A stretch of 64,000 bases of DNA from Saccopteryx bilineata. Lineage: Eukaryota; Chordata; Mammalia; Chiroptera; Emballonuridae. The position numbers and the translations under genes are program-made. Where the stretch lies: assembly GCF_036850765.1 (NCBI RefSeq), contig NC_089493.1, positions 296,738,849 through 296,802,848 of the forward strand, given 5' to 3'. Below are positions 45,427 through 55,659 of this stretch, piece by piece. Under the pieces are notes generated by a model. The model saw nothing but the letters and a program-made list of their open reading frames with translations. It was not told where the DNA came from and made no database searches. The first letter of the stretch is position 1. Each line of letters opens with the position of its first letter.

Positions 45427-45560
45427 CTCTGCGCGGCGGCCGCGCGGGCAGGCGGGCGGGCGGGCGGCGTCAACGGCCCGGGGGCCCGCGGTCTGCAGAG
45501 GCGGCGGCGGCCCAGTGCGCGGCTCAGGCGGCAGCCATGTTGCTGGTGGACAAACTCCCG
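45427..45560 (-). other. POLR3E: POLR3E non-coding exon 1 (5' end approximate)
   Basis: A strong donor CGCAGAG/GTGAGTGCC (intron begins at 45426) lies at the CpG-island core, upstream of exon 2. No coding is expected, because the start codon is in exon 2. The transcription start is not visible. I place it near the YY1-type motif at 45530-45542, so the upper border is a guess within about 60 bp. Confidence 0.6.
45530..45542 (-). promoter_or_regulatory. YY1-type motif CAACATGGCTGCC
   Basis: Reads CAACATGGCTGCC on the - strand and matches the AANATGGCNGCC core that is often found just downstream of the start in TATA-less CpG promoters. Orientation fits POLR3E. Confidence 0.6.
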
Positions 45561-45602
45561 CGGACACGTGGGGGGAGCGGGGCGGGGCCTCGCGCTTCCT
45601 TT

Positions 45603-45620
45603 TACCCACAACGCCCCGCG
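45603..45620 (+). promoter_or_regulatory. ZNF143 (Staf) site-like sequence
   Basis: TACCCACAACGCCCCGCG fits the ZNF143 consensus YWCCCRNMATSCMYYRCR at all but one position. ZNF143 serves both Pol II promoters and certain Pol III genes. Binding is inferred from the motif only. Confidence 0.45.
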
Positions 45621-45750
45621 CCGGCGCGCTCAGGCCCCGCCCCCGCCGCCGCGCCAATCGCTCGCTCGCTCGCTCCGCCCGGCGGCAGGAGGCGCTCGTG
45701 CGCCCGCAAAACAGCGAGCAGCGGCCCCGCGGGAGGAGGGCGGGGACGCC

Positions 45751-45755
45751 AAAAA
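45751..45755 (-). terminator. Pol III terminator of the tRNA-Leu gene
   Basis: A TTTTT run on the - strand (AAAAA on +) just downstream of the tRNA 3' end. Confidence 0.8.
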
Positions 45756-45766
45756 GGAAACCACTT

Positions 45767-45848
45767 TGGCAGCGGTGGGATTCGAACCCACGCCCCCGAA
45801 GAGACTGGAGCCTTAATCCAGCGCCTTAGACCGCTCGGCCACGCTACC
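45767..45848 (-). tRNA. tRNA-Leu (anticodon AAG)
   Basis: An 82-nt intronless type II tRNA. Acceptor GGTAGCG pairs with CGCTGCC (one G-T pair), discriminator A. D arm is GCCGAGCGGTCTAAGGC (A box). Anticodon stem CTGGA/TCCAG encloses loop TTAAGGC, so the anticodon is AAG. The long variable arm TCTCTTCGGGGGC is typical of Leu. T arm GTGGGTTCGAATCCCAC carries an intact B box (GGTTCGAATCC). A T5 run on the - strand at 45755-45751 follows 12 bases after the 3' end as terminator. Every feature of a functional gene is present. It lies 0.2-0.3 kb upstream of the POLR3E start on the same strand, as I recall for the human locus. Confidence 0.95.
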
Positions 45849-46570
45849 TGGGTGCCACAACGCCGCTCCAGTCAACCCTTTAGTACCCACATAAGACCTC
45901 GCAGTATCTTTCCGCGGTAGCTTGACCTGCGTTCTCTGATTGTGATACAGATATTTAAATGTGCTATCTATTGATAGTTCAAAGGCAGAGCTGCTCCGCT
46001 CTTTAAACCCAGACGCGTTCCAGTTGGGTTTAGACCGGAAAGCCGCTGAAGAATCTGTCTTCTGAGTATAAATAACCAGGAGCCTCAATAAGATGAAGTG
46101 AACCCCAGGAGCCTTAGGTGAACCCCTGGAAACTCGGGTAGGAATCTCAGCGAGGTGACGGTTGCCGCAGAAACCGGTCCCCGGCGGTCCTCTGTCCCCC
46201 AACTCCCCCGGGCGGGGCTCGGGAGGTCTGGGCACAGATAATAGGTGAGTGACTGCGAAGGCGGACCGCCTGGGACCCTCCCCCGAAAGCCCCCCCAGCA
46301 GAGGGAACCAGGAGGAAGCAGCTGACTCGAGGTCCTTCTGTTCTCTTTCGCTGCGAATTCATCTGGAACTAGGGATCCTTAATAAAGACTTTTTTTTTTT
46401 TAATTGAGGATGGATTTTTACAGAAATAGTAGCGTGCTATAACGGCAGTTGACTTCTTTTTTCACCCTACTGTTATTTTAAAATAGTAAATATCTATCCA
46501 TGTTGATCTATGTAACTATATCTATTCTTGTTGATCTATGTAACTATTTAAAATAGAGGGAAGTCTCTTA
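45849..46570. other. Unique sequence upstream of the tRNA-Leu gene
   Basis: I see no gene. From about 46380 the sequence becomes A/T-rich and looks like decayed L1/L2. Confidence 0.5.
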
Positions 46571-46574
46571 ATCT

Positions 46575-46702
46575 AGAGTGGAGCAGTGGGGTAAAGCGTC
46601 CACCTGCAACACGGAGGTCTGGGGCTCGAAACCCTGGGCTCGCCGGGTCAAAACACCTTCTTCTCCTCTTGCTCTAAAAATGAAGTCATTAAAAAAAAAA
46701 GG
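46575..46702 (+). mobile_element. Short VES SINE, diverged
   Basis: GAGCAGTGGGGTAAAGCGTC, GGGGCTCGAAACCCTGGGCT and an A-rich tail. Confidence 0.75.
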
Positions 46703-46986
46703 TACAGGAAAAGATAAAATAATGACCCAGATTGTCACTACCAGTTCTTTTCCTATGTGCATAGGTGTATACCTTCTATTCAAACTTAAGCAGGGAATGG
46801 TATGACTATGTTGTCTGTTTAAAAAGCCGTGAAACATTGTATATATTTGATCATTACAAATAAAAAGAAAGCCCCCTTCTCCAACATCCTCCCCTGTTTA
46901 TAACCTGTTATCGTGAATTTCATGTGTATCCTTCCAATCCACTTCCTATACTTCCACGTGTATTTGTGTGTGTGTATGTATATGTA

Positions 46987-47024
<38 letters not shown>

Positions 47025-47714
47025 CCCATGAACAATGTATAGGATGGTCTCTCCTATGTTTTTCTTTTATAGAAACATTACTACATTGCGCCAATACCAT
47101 TCTGAAGCTTGGTTTTCTACTCCAACATTATGTTTTTGAAGCCTGTTATGACACTCATAGATCTAATTTATTCCACACTGTGAAAATGGACATTTAAGTT
47201 GTTTATATTCAGTTGCTATATATAAGAAAAGTTTTGTGTGTTTTTTTTAAAAAACGAGAAGGTATTATATTCAAGTTTTGGCTAATGTCCATTTAGCACC
47301 CACCCTAACATGTGGCATTCCATAGTTCTCCATCTCTTCATTTCCTCTTTAAGCTGTTTTATTTCTCCGTTTACCTTTATCATAAGTGCTGAAATGCAAT
47401 ATTTCACGGTACTAAGAGAGCTTGTTGCTTTTAAAGGAATTCTTTTAAAATACAGAAGCAGCCATCTGTTGAGGATATTGTCCTTGAGATCAATGGGACC
47501 ATGGATCTAGTCATGGTGCTTTTCTACCCAGAAGGACTGTATTTGTCTGTGACTTGCAATGCTGGGTTTTCTAAAAGGAAATATCCCCCATAGTGAAAGA
47601 TAATTGCTGGAGTCTCTGCCTAATCCCACTCTTCTGGGAACTGCCTGATCAGCCCCGATTGCGGGGTCCCTGGAAGCCACCTTTGTGCTGTGCTTCTCTG
47701 CCTTCACACCATGA
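46703..47714. other. Intergenic A/T-rich old-repeat sequence
   Basis: Probably decayed L1 3' sequence antisense; no gene. Confidence 0.4.
46960..47025. repeat. (TG)n(TA)n microsatellite
   Basis: TGTGTG run followed by TATATA run. Confidence 0.95.
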
Positions 47715-48240
47715 CCAGGGGTGGGAGTCAGCCGGTTCGCCCTGGTTCGCCCTGGTTCGCCAGAACCCATTCCTAATTTTTTTTTGTTGAGCTCGGTGAA
47801 CGGGTTGTTAAAATGTCACTTATCATGAGGGTTCTCTCTCAGGTGGGCGCCTGGGCAGCTGCCCAATGTGGAAATCACAAATCTACATTCCTTACTCTTT
47901 TTTAACGTTCATCTGTGCAACAGCGTATTCTAAGCACCCGTAGTCATGTTCATGCCGTCCATAGGTGAAAAAAATTGCAAGGGAGGATGCCAATCAAGAA
48001 GCAATATAGAAATATCTTAAATAACAATATCTTTTTATATTGTCAGGTATTAATATTTTTCATTAATATTTTAAAACTTTTTCTTATAACATAACCAGTT
48101 TTGTGTACCTCTTTTATTGTTCTTATTTAAGTATTCAGTGCATGAAATAATAAACTATCTTTCAGGATATCATTTTCTTATACTTAAAATGGTCATTAAG
48201 GCAGAGAACCGGTTGTTAAATTATTTGAATCCCACCACTG
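47715..48240. mobile_element. Non-autonomous hAT-like element
   Basis: CAGGGGTGGGAGTCA at the left and TTGAATCCCACCACTGG at the right are inverted. A/T-rich 0.5-kb interior without coding; GGTTCGCCCT is tandemly repeated near the left end. Confidence 0.75.
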
Positions 48241-48479
48241 GAAGAGTACCACCCAGCCAGGGAGCCTGTGGCTTAATTTGACTCAACACAGCAAATCTAA
48301 TTTAGATCTAGTACATTTTTTTTTTCACATTTCACTATCTCTAAAATTGACCTGCATCTAATGATCAATGGCATCTAGTTGATTTCATTAACTCATAAAA
48401 TAATGGTGCATCTTAAGATTGTCTTAGATTCAATAATAACACATTGTACCCAACACATGAATTAGTATAATGAATCTTT

Positions 48480-48935
48480 AAAATTTATTGATTGATTTTT
48501 ACAGAGAGAGGACGGGAGAGACAGACAGACAGAAACCTCAGTCTGTTCTTGTATGTGCCCTGCTCAGGGATCGAACCGGCAACTTCGGTGCTTCTGGGCG
48601 ATGCTCTAACTCAGTGGTCCCCAACCCCTGGGCCACGGACTGGTACTGGTCCACAGAGAAAGAATAAATAACTTACATTATTTCCGTTTTATTTATATTT
48701 AAGTCTGAACGCTGTTTTATTTATAAAAAATGACCAGATTCCCTCTGTTACATCCGTCTGAGACTCACTCTTGACGCTTGTCTCGGTCACGTGATACATT
48801 TACCCGTCCCATCCTAAAGGCCGGTCCGTGAAAATATTTTCTGACATTAAACCGGCCTGTGGCCCAAAAAAGGTTGGGGACCACTGCTCTAAACTAACCA
48901 ATAGAACCATCCACCCAGGGCTCCTAGACTTTGTT
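48480..48935 (-). mobile_element. Diverged SINE split by an hAT insertion
   Basis: TTTACAGAGAGAGGACGGGA at the 3' end, GGGATCGAACCGGCAACTTC mid, CTAACCAATAGAACCATCCA near the head. Confidence 0.8.
48612..48886. mobile_element. Non-autonomous hAT transposon in a SINE
   Basis: Perfect 15-bp TIRs CAGTGGTCCCCAACC and GGTTGGGGACCACTG; flanks CTCTAACT/CTCTAAAC are an 8-bp target duplication. Confidence 0.93.
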
Positions 48936-49969
48936 TTTAAGCGACGTTTTGTTTCAGTAATTAAGACTTTACTTTTCTTTTTCAAACTGACGCTCCTTAA
49001 TATGAAAAGCTCTAATTCTTTGGAATGGGCTTAGCTTAGAATGGGGGCCAACTAAAATTGTGCATCAAGTCAGAAAGAAATCTACTCACTGTATAGAGGA
49101 AGAAAAACAAGTGGATTCCTCAAAAGGGATCATAAAAGGGGGGGGGGACCCAAAAACAGTCCCAACCAGATGATGAAAACTGGGTTGTTTCTCAGATTCC
49201 CTGACTGCTGACCTAGGATGCAGTCTTTCTGGAGGGATTTCTAATTCAATTGCTAAATTCCATGACAGCCCATCTGCTCCCCGGCATCCAAATTCTGTTG
49301 CTGCGGACAGATCACAGCTCTTCACCTTCATCGCCTTGGGCTCCTGCCGTCGACACCATGTCGACACCATCTCCTTCTGGTCACGTTAGTGGAGAGTCAG
49401 GAGCATGCCCCTAAACAGGTGTGTGTGCAGCCCACCCTCACAGCTATGCTCCTCTGCACATCTCTTAAAATTAAAAAAAAAAAAAATCCCTCAGCTTAAA
49501 ACCAAACGATCAGCCCCACGGCCAAGGCTTTCTTCAAGCCTTGCGTCACAGAACATCGTGAATATCTGCCTACCCCTCCGTCAAGTTGATGGCAACTCTG
49601 TCAAGATGATTCTGGCTGTTTCATCGCTGAGGAAAATAAAACACCAAGGAACAGAGAGGGGCTCCCCGACTTGATCTAAAGCAGAGGGACAGCACACAGG
49701 TGACATCCGGAAGGCTTCTTACAAAATCAGAACTGATGAGAAATGTTCAAAACCAGAAGAGCTGGCATAAAAAAATAAAAATAAAAATCCAGTTTTCAGC
49801 AGCTCTGAGAAACCGGGATGCGGGCCCACGCTCTTCACGATGACGACCGCCCTTTGGGGTGGGGGGTCCCCGTTGCCCCTTTCTATGTGGGGACCTCCAG
49901 CTCACCTCCGCCTCCAGCCAGCCAGCTCCTCCACGTGGGCTACCAGGACACATTCCAATTTGGGAGCGG
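48936..49969. other. Unique intergenic sequence past the candidate EEF2K 3' end
   Basis: No gene recognised; short A-runs only. Confidence 0.5.
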
Positions 49970-49984
49970 AAGGGAAGAAACCAC

Positions 49985-49990
49985 TTTATT
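49985..49990 (-). promoter_or_regulatory. EEF2K: Candidate EEF2K polyadenylation signal AATAAA
   Basis: TTTATT on +, reading CCAAATAAAGTGG on -, outside any recognised repeat. Confidence 0.4.
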
Positions 49991-50461
49991 TGGAAACACA
50001 AAATGGAACTTAATACACATGCCCCCCCCCCAAAAAAAAAAAGTCTATACTAGCAAGTGACTTCTCTGCATCCCACCCAGTGTCTGTCTACCCTGTCTGA
50101 GCTAAATGGTTACCCCAGAGATCAGAATGAGTAACAGTCACAAATCCATGCAGGACACGCCTGTGTTGTCCCCTTTCCCACACAAGCTGCATATACTTGT
50201 GTAAACATTTGTGGATTGGTAAACCATGTCCGGTATGTAAATAAATGTGTGGGGGGGTATGCAAATGAAGACACTAATACAGCTGGGTCATCAAGGTGGC
50301 ATTGGATAAATTTCCATAGTACCTCAGGTGAGGGGAGGGGAGAGGAATTTTCAGATGTACTGGGGGCTAGGATTTTTGTTTTCCTTCTTCTATCCAGTCT
50401 TCTCTCCCCCCTCCCCCCCAGGGCAAAACTGAAAGGGATATTACCATCCAGTTTCACTTTA

Positions 50462-50493
50462 TTTATTTTTTAGATTTTATTTATTCATTATAG

Positions 50494-50540
<47 letters not shown>

Positions 50541-50659
50541 GGGAGGACAGGAAGCATCAACTCCCATATGCACCTTGACCAGGCAAGCCCAGGGTTTCGA
50601 ACCGGCAACCTCAGTGTTTCCAGGTTGACGCTTTATCCACTGCGCCACCACAGGTCAGG
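50462..50659 (-). mobile_element. Short VES SINE with (GA)n tract
   Basis: Head GCCTGACCTGTGGTGGCGCA on -; target duplication CCAGTTTCACTTTA at 50448-50461 and 50660-50673. Internal (GA)n at 50494-50536. Confidence 0.93.
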
Positions 50660-51299
50660 CCAGTTTCACTTTAAATTCGATTCCCAGGAGCCTCTAAATA
50701 ACAGCAGCTTTCAGATCCCAATTCCAGCTTCGTGGCTAACCAGCGGTGTCACCGGTAAAGACTCGACCTCCCAGAATCTCAGTCTGGGATTGATGGGATC
50801 CCCAACTCTGCTCAGCTGTCAATCTCCCAGAGAGCACTGCCTGCTTCTGATGCCTGAAGACTTCAAAGACAGCCTCTGGTATCTTCCTAGCTGGGGTGGA
50901 CTGTCCTGGGCTTTCTTTTTCTTTCTTTCCTCTTTTTTTTTTTGCACGCTTAACATTTGTGGGAAGAGATGCCCCAACCACCTTTAGAATGTGGAGCAAG
51001 TTCTTCTGCAGATCGTTTTGCTCTCAATGGGTCTTTAAAGAAGCATTTGCTTCATTCTATATCCTGGCCACCACAACCCCCAGAGGAGAAGGAACTACCC
51101 AACTCACATTAAGGCCATGTGGGTGGGTAGAAATGTGGGGGTGGGGGGACCAAGCCAATCCAGACAATGAGCCATTAAGTGGCTGGAGAAACCAGAGCTG
51201 TAAAGAGTGCCTGCAGTGACCAGGGCTGCCTCTCCATCTGCCTGCATTGACCAAGCGCCTACCCTGTGCCACACCGCTGTGTGTTGGAGGCCAGCCGGG

Positions 51300-51595
51300 G
51301 CTGGAAAATTGAGATGGGCCACGCCCAGAGCTTAATACCATAGCTCGCTGTCGAGGATCCAAGCAGGGGTTGTGAAACAACCACCCAGGCCGGCCACCTG
51401 CATTTGTGATAAAAGTTTTATTGGAAACACCAGCCACGCCCATTCATTCAGGTATTTTGTCCACGGCTGCTTCTGCTCTGCCACAGCGAGGATGAGCCTC
51501 TGCAGAGCCCGGACGGACCCACGCAGCCTCCAACATTTACTATCTGGCCCTTTACAAAAAGGTTTGCCAGTCTCCGCATTAAAGAAAAGTAGTGT
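51300..51595 (-). mobile_element. Ancient hAT-Charlie-type element fragment
   Basis: GTTTTATTGGAAACACCAGC, CCACGCCCATTCATTCAGGT and TACTATCTGGCCCTTTACAA are a well-known ancient mammalian MER element order. Exact family name uncertain. Confidence 0.6.
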
Positions 51596-51733
51596 GCATA
51601 ACTCAGAAATGAGACAGGTGTTCGGGGAACAAATGATTTGTGTAACAGAGTCTCAGAAACAGAAGAGACTGGCTGAATTAATTACAAAAAGCAAGCTTGA
51701 ATTATATGAGGCTTGAGTACTTTGAAGAGGTAA

Positions 51734-52326
51734 GAGCCCTGGCTGGTTGGCTCAGTGGTAGAGTGTCGGCCCAGCGTGTGGAAGTCCTGGGTTCAGTTCC
51801 TGGTCAGAGTACACAGAAGTGCCCATCTGCTTCTCCACTTCTCTCTCTCTCGGTCTCTCTTCTCCTCCCCTCCTGTAGCCATGGCTTGATTGGAGTGAGT
51901 TGGCCCCTGACACTGAGGATGACTCCATGGCTTCCACCTCAGGTGCTAAAAATAGCTCGGTTGCCAAGCAACAACATCATGGCCCCAGGCGGGCAGAGCG
52001 TCACCCCCTAGTACCTTGGTTGGCAAACCCATTAGTCAACAGAGTCAAATATCAACAGTATAACAACTGAAATTTCTTTTGAGAGCCAAATTTTTTTAAA
52101 CTTAAACTATATAGGTAGGTACATTCCTTATCAAGGTAGCGCCCACACATGGTATTTTGTCGAAGAGCCACACTCCAGGGGCCAAAGAGCCACCTGTAAC
52201 TCGCGATCCGCGGTTTGCCGACCAGGGCAGTGGGCTTTCTGGGTGGATCCCAGTTGGGGTGCATGTAGGAGTCTGTCTCTTTGCCCCCCTCTTCCCGTTT
52301 CTCACTTAAGAAAAAAAAATTTTTAA
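51734..52326 (+). mobile_element. VES SINE split by an hAT-like insertion
   Basis: Head GCCCTGGCTGGTTGGCTCAG; outer target duplication TGAAGAGGTAA at 51723-51733 and 52327-52337. Body resumes at about 52228 with GTGGGCTTTCTGGGTGGATC. Confidence 0.92.
52014..52227. mobile_element. Non-autonomous hAT-like element in a SINE
   Basis: Ends CCTTGGTTGGCAAAC and GTTTGCCGACCAGGG are inverted repeats at 13 of 15 positions. No clean 8-bp duplication. Confidence 0.75.
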
Positions 52327-52339
52327 TGAAGAGGTAAAT

Positions 52340-53770
52340 AATAACAATAAAGTTGCTTGTTGCTTACATTGAACATACGCAGTTTAACTATATGCACTGG
52401 TTTGAAACAAAAATACCCACTTCATCTGCCACAGATGGAAAAAGCGATCGGCTCCAGCGTCTAAAGGAAACTGGCTGTGCTGAGTCCATAGATGAGTAAG
52501 GCATCCCGTCAAGTATTTACAGGTAGAGCCTGGATAGCGCTTCTCGAGGGTGACGTTAGCGCTGCTTGATTCTTTTTCCTTTAGTTCACACGCACGACTT
52601 TGGAACCGAACGCTCGCACAGGTCCACGGCTCCACAGCAAGGACCTCCTTCAATGAGCAAATGAGAATGGTCTACTTTCGCTTCTGATTTTTAAACAAAG
52701 GAGAGGAGCTCCTCCATCTCCTGGGGTCGATCGAAGAAGCAGTCTTGTTTTCTTTGCTCTCTGAACGACCCACTGTAATCCTACAGATACGAACGGAACC
52801 CCCTCGCAAGGAAAAGCTCGTTGCGTCCCCGTCAGCCACAAGCCTGGTAGTGCGGAAATGACGAGAATGAGCGTCTCCAGTCCGTTCTCACCCCCTCCGT
52901 CTCCGATGTGGTTAAACTTCAAGGGGCCGCCGCTGCAAGCGCCCTGCTCTGAATGAGACGTGCACCCGTCTAGCTTCAAGCAGAACCTGTCCAGGAGAAG
53001 GGCTGGACAGCAGATGCTGAGAAAACAGGACGGAACCCTGTCCAAAGGGTCCTCGAGTCACGCTGTGGGATGCTGCCCCTAGAGGCAGAGGCCACATCTG
53101 CTTGCAGGAAGGGCTTCCCCAGGCCAAGCCACTGTCCTTCCGCGTGAGAGTCTGGAGGCACACCCACCTCCACAGCAGCTGGCGAGCTACCAGAGGCGGT
53201 CAGCGTGTGCATGCAGACACCACGCCTATCTCCAAAGCCCACTTAAAAAAACGGAATCTGGCTGTAGTACAGGAAGTCAGCTGCGTTTAGGGAAGGAAAT
53301 TAAAACCGACAGATGAAAAGACAGTCAGTGTCCGGGCCCACCCCCACGGCAGAAGGTGGAGCAGCAGGGTGTGGTACCGTCTCACATGCATGGGACAGAG
53401 GCCGTGCACGCTCCCAAATGCTGAGAAGGGAGGCTCTGTTTGCACAACGCCATGACAACACATAACTCCATGGAGTTCCTACGCAGCAGCGGTGCATTCC
53501 CCACCTCACTCAGGGAACACAGGCCCGGTGGGTGCCTGAGACCGCAGCCAGCCTGACAGCGCCGGTGAGCAAAGCCCTAACATTTCCCAAGACTGAAAAG
53601 CACTTTCTTCCATCTCACAACAAAAACAAAACAAAACCATAAAAAAGAACCTCAAAAGGATATGCTGGTTCATTAGGCTGTTTTTCCAATCCCCACGCCC
53701 CCAAAATACTGCCAGAGGGGACAGCTACAGTATCTCTGCTGAGAGCAAAGACATTTTTCAAGAGTCAAAC
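52340..53770. other. Unique block, probably EEF2K 3'UTR
   Basis: No exon or repeat recognised; small scattered open frames only. Confidence 0.45.
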
Positions 53771-53781
53771 AATGACATACA

Positions 53782-54112
53782 GCCCTGGCCGGTTGGCTCA
53801 GTGGATAGAGCATCGGCCCCTGGCGTGTGGACGTCCCAGGTTCAATCCCCGGTCAGGGCACACAGGAGAAGCGCCCATCTGCTTCTCCATCCTTCCCTCC
53901 TTTCTCTCTCTCTCTCTCTCTCTTCCCCTCCCGCAGCCAGTGGCTCGACTGGTTCGAGTTGTGGCCCCAGGTTCTGAGAATAGCTCCATAGGAGCGCAAT
54001 AGCCTCAGATGCTAAAAATAGCTCAGCTGATCTGAACATTGGCCCAGATGGGGTTGCCGAGGATCCCAATTAAGGAGTCGGCCTGTCTTCCCTCCTCTCA
54101 TCTAAAAAAAAA
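53782..54112 (+). mobile_element. VES SINE
   Basis: GCCCTGGCCGGTTGGCTCAG head with CAGGTTCAATCCCCGG B box, (CT)n, A-tail; GACATAC flanks. Confidence 0.92.
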
Positions 54113-54127
54113 ACAAAACAGACATAC

Positions 54128-54392
54128 AAGCTTGATCAACCTGGGCTGCTGAGGAATCCGGTTCAAATCCCTCGAAGTCACAGGCTTGAGCACGGGGTCG
54201 CTGGCTTGAGCCCAAAGGTGGCTGGCTTGAGCAAGGGGTCACAGGCTCAGCTGGAGACCCACCCCCAGCCCCGTCAATGCATGTATAAGAAGCAATCAAT
54301 GAACACCGAAGGTGCTGCAACTACGAGTTGATGCTTCTCATTTCTCTCCCTTCCTGTCTGTCTCTCTCTCAAAAACAACAAAAAAGGATATA
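54128..54392 (+). mobile_element. Long VES SINE, head truncated
   Basis: TTGAGC repeats (GCTGGCTTGAGCCCAAAGGT), CAACTACGAGTTGATGCTTC, CTCAAAAACAAC end. Confidence 0.88.
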
Positions 54393-54528
54393 CAAAAGTT
54401 GATTTACAACACACTAAAAATCCATACCCCTTTCCCCCAAAAACAACCCCTAAACAAGTCAGGAGGTCCTTCTTGCTCCACTGCCCTTCTGCTCAGGACT
54501 GGCCGGCAGAGAGCGCCTCCCCAGCAGG

Positions 54529-54638
54529 TCACTCCTCCATCTGGGCCCAGGCCGCCTCCGCCTTCTGGTAGTACTGGTTGGCCAGCCGGCCCTTCATGGC
54601 TTCCATCGCCACCTCGGCTGCCTGGGTGTACAAGTCAC
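54529..54638 (-). CDS. EEF2K: EEF2K terminal exon (C-terminal tail and stop)
   Basis: Encodes DLYTQAAEVAMEAMKGRLAN and QYYQKAEAAWAQMEE then TGA; acceptor CTTGCAG. Confidence 0.95.
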
Positions 54639-55617
54639 CTGCAAGACAGCAGAGCGGGCCACACACAGCTGAACCACCTGGTGCCTCTGCCAGCCCAGGG
54701 TCCCCCAACCTCCCGGGGCACAGCATCCAAACGACCAGTCCCGCCCCGTTTCTCCGCAGGCTCTGGGTGGAGCTCTGGCCAATCAGAGGGGACCCTCTCA
54801 ATGAGCACTGGGATTGGCTGGCGGTGAATCCATGTGAGCCAATGAGAATCGGGCTATTTGGGGGCATGTCTGAAGGTGGAAGAAAGAAAGATGATAAACA
54901 GTCAACAGATCAGTTCTGCACGCGTTTGGCCACCAAATAAATTTGCACCAGACGAACAAAAACACTTGATGTGCAGAGCTTTGGGGATTTAGATATGTCA
55001 ACTATGGCATTCTAGAACTGTATTATTTCCTTATTTTTTTTTTTTTAAATACAGCCTTAGAGAAAAAACTTTTAAACTTAGCCTCATCCTCTACCTGTGA
55101 AATGAGGAGTTCAGTACGTTTATTAAAAGTAACAGAAAAGAAGACATCTAATGCATGCCTCAACTGAATGGATAAACAGAATGCGGTGTATCTATACAAT
55201 GAAATATTGTTTGGCAATTAAAAAAAAAAAAAGAAATTTTCACAACATGGATGAACCTGGAAAGTATTATGCTCTGTGAAAGAGGCAGACACAAAGGCCA
55301 GGTGTTGTACGATCCACCTGTAGGAAATGTCCAGAGCAGGCGAGTCCACAAAGAGAAAAAGTAGGTTAGGGGTTTCCAGGAATGGGGTGCCAGGGGAGGG
55401 GGGTAGAGAAAGTCATGCTAACAGGGACTGGTTTTCTTGTTTGACATGGTGGAAATATTCTGGAATTAGACAGTAGTGATGGACGCACCACATCATGAAG
55501 ATACTAAATAAATACCACTCAACGTGTACATTTTAAAATGGTACATTTTAGGTTATGACAATGTCAACTCAATATTTTTTGTTATTTTTTTAAAAAGATA
55601 TCATTTATTCATTTTAG

Positions 55618-55659
<42 letters not shown>

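Larger units (their letters stand above)
44740..45750. promoter_or_regulatory. POLR3E: CpG island / POLR3E promoter region
   Basis: About 1 kb of very G/C- and CpG-rich sequence with no TATA box. It contains GC boxes (GGGGCGGGG near 45575-45587 and CCCCGCCCCC near 45635), a YY1-type site, a ZNF143-like site and the exon 1 donor. Long open frames across it on both strands are composition artefacts. Confidence 0.8.
49970..54528 (-). other. EEF2K: Candidate long EEF2K 3'UTR, interrupted by SINEs
   Basis: Human EEF2K has a 3'UTR of several kilobases as I recall. Here the first clear AATAAA on the - strand outside repeats is 49990-49985, about 4.5 kb from the stop. Unique blocks (52340-53770, 50670-51290, 49990-50440) alternate with SINEs at 53782, 54128, 51734 and 50462 and a DNA-transposon fragment near 51300-51590. 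The extent is inferred from length and the hexamer only. Confidence 0.4.

Noticed and set aside
44520..45829. Open frames of 140-300 codons on both strands across the CpG island
   Set aside because: They are low-complexity Arg/Pro/Gly/Ala translations of G/C-rich DNA, overlap each other in all frames, and match no family. The island holds a promoter and a non-coding exon.
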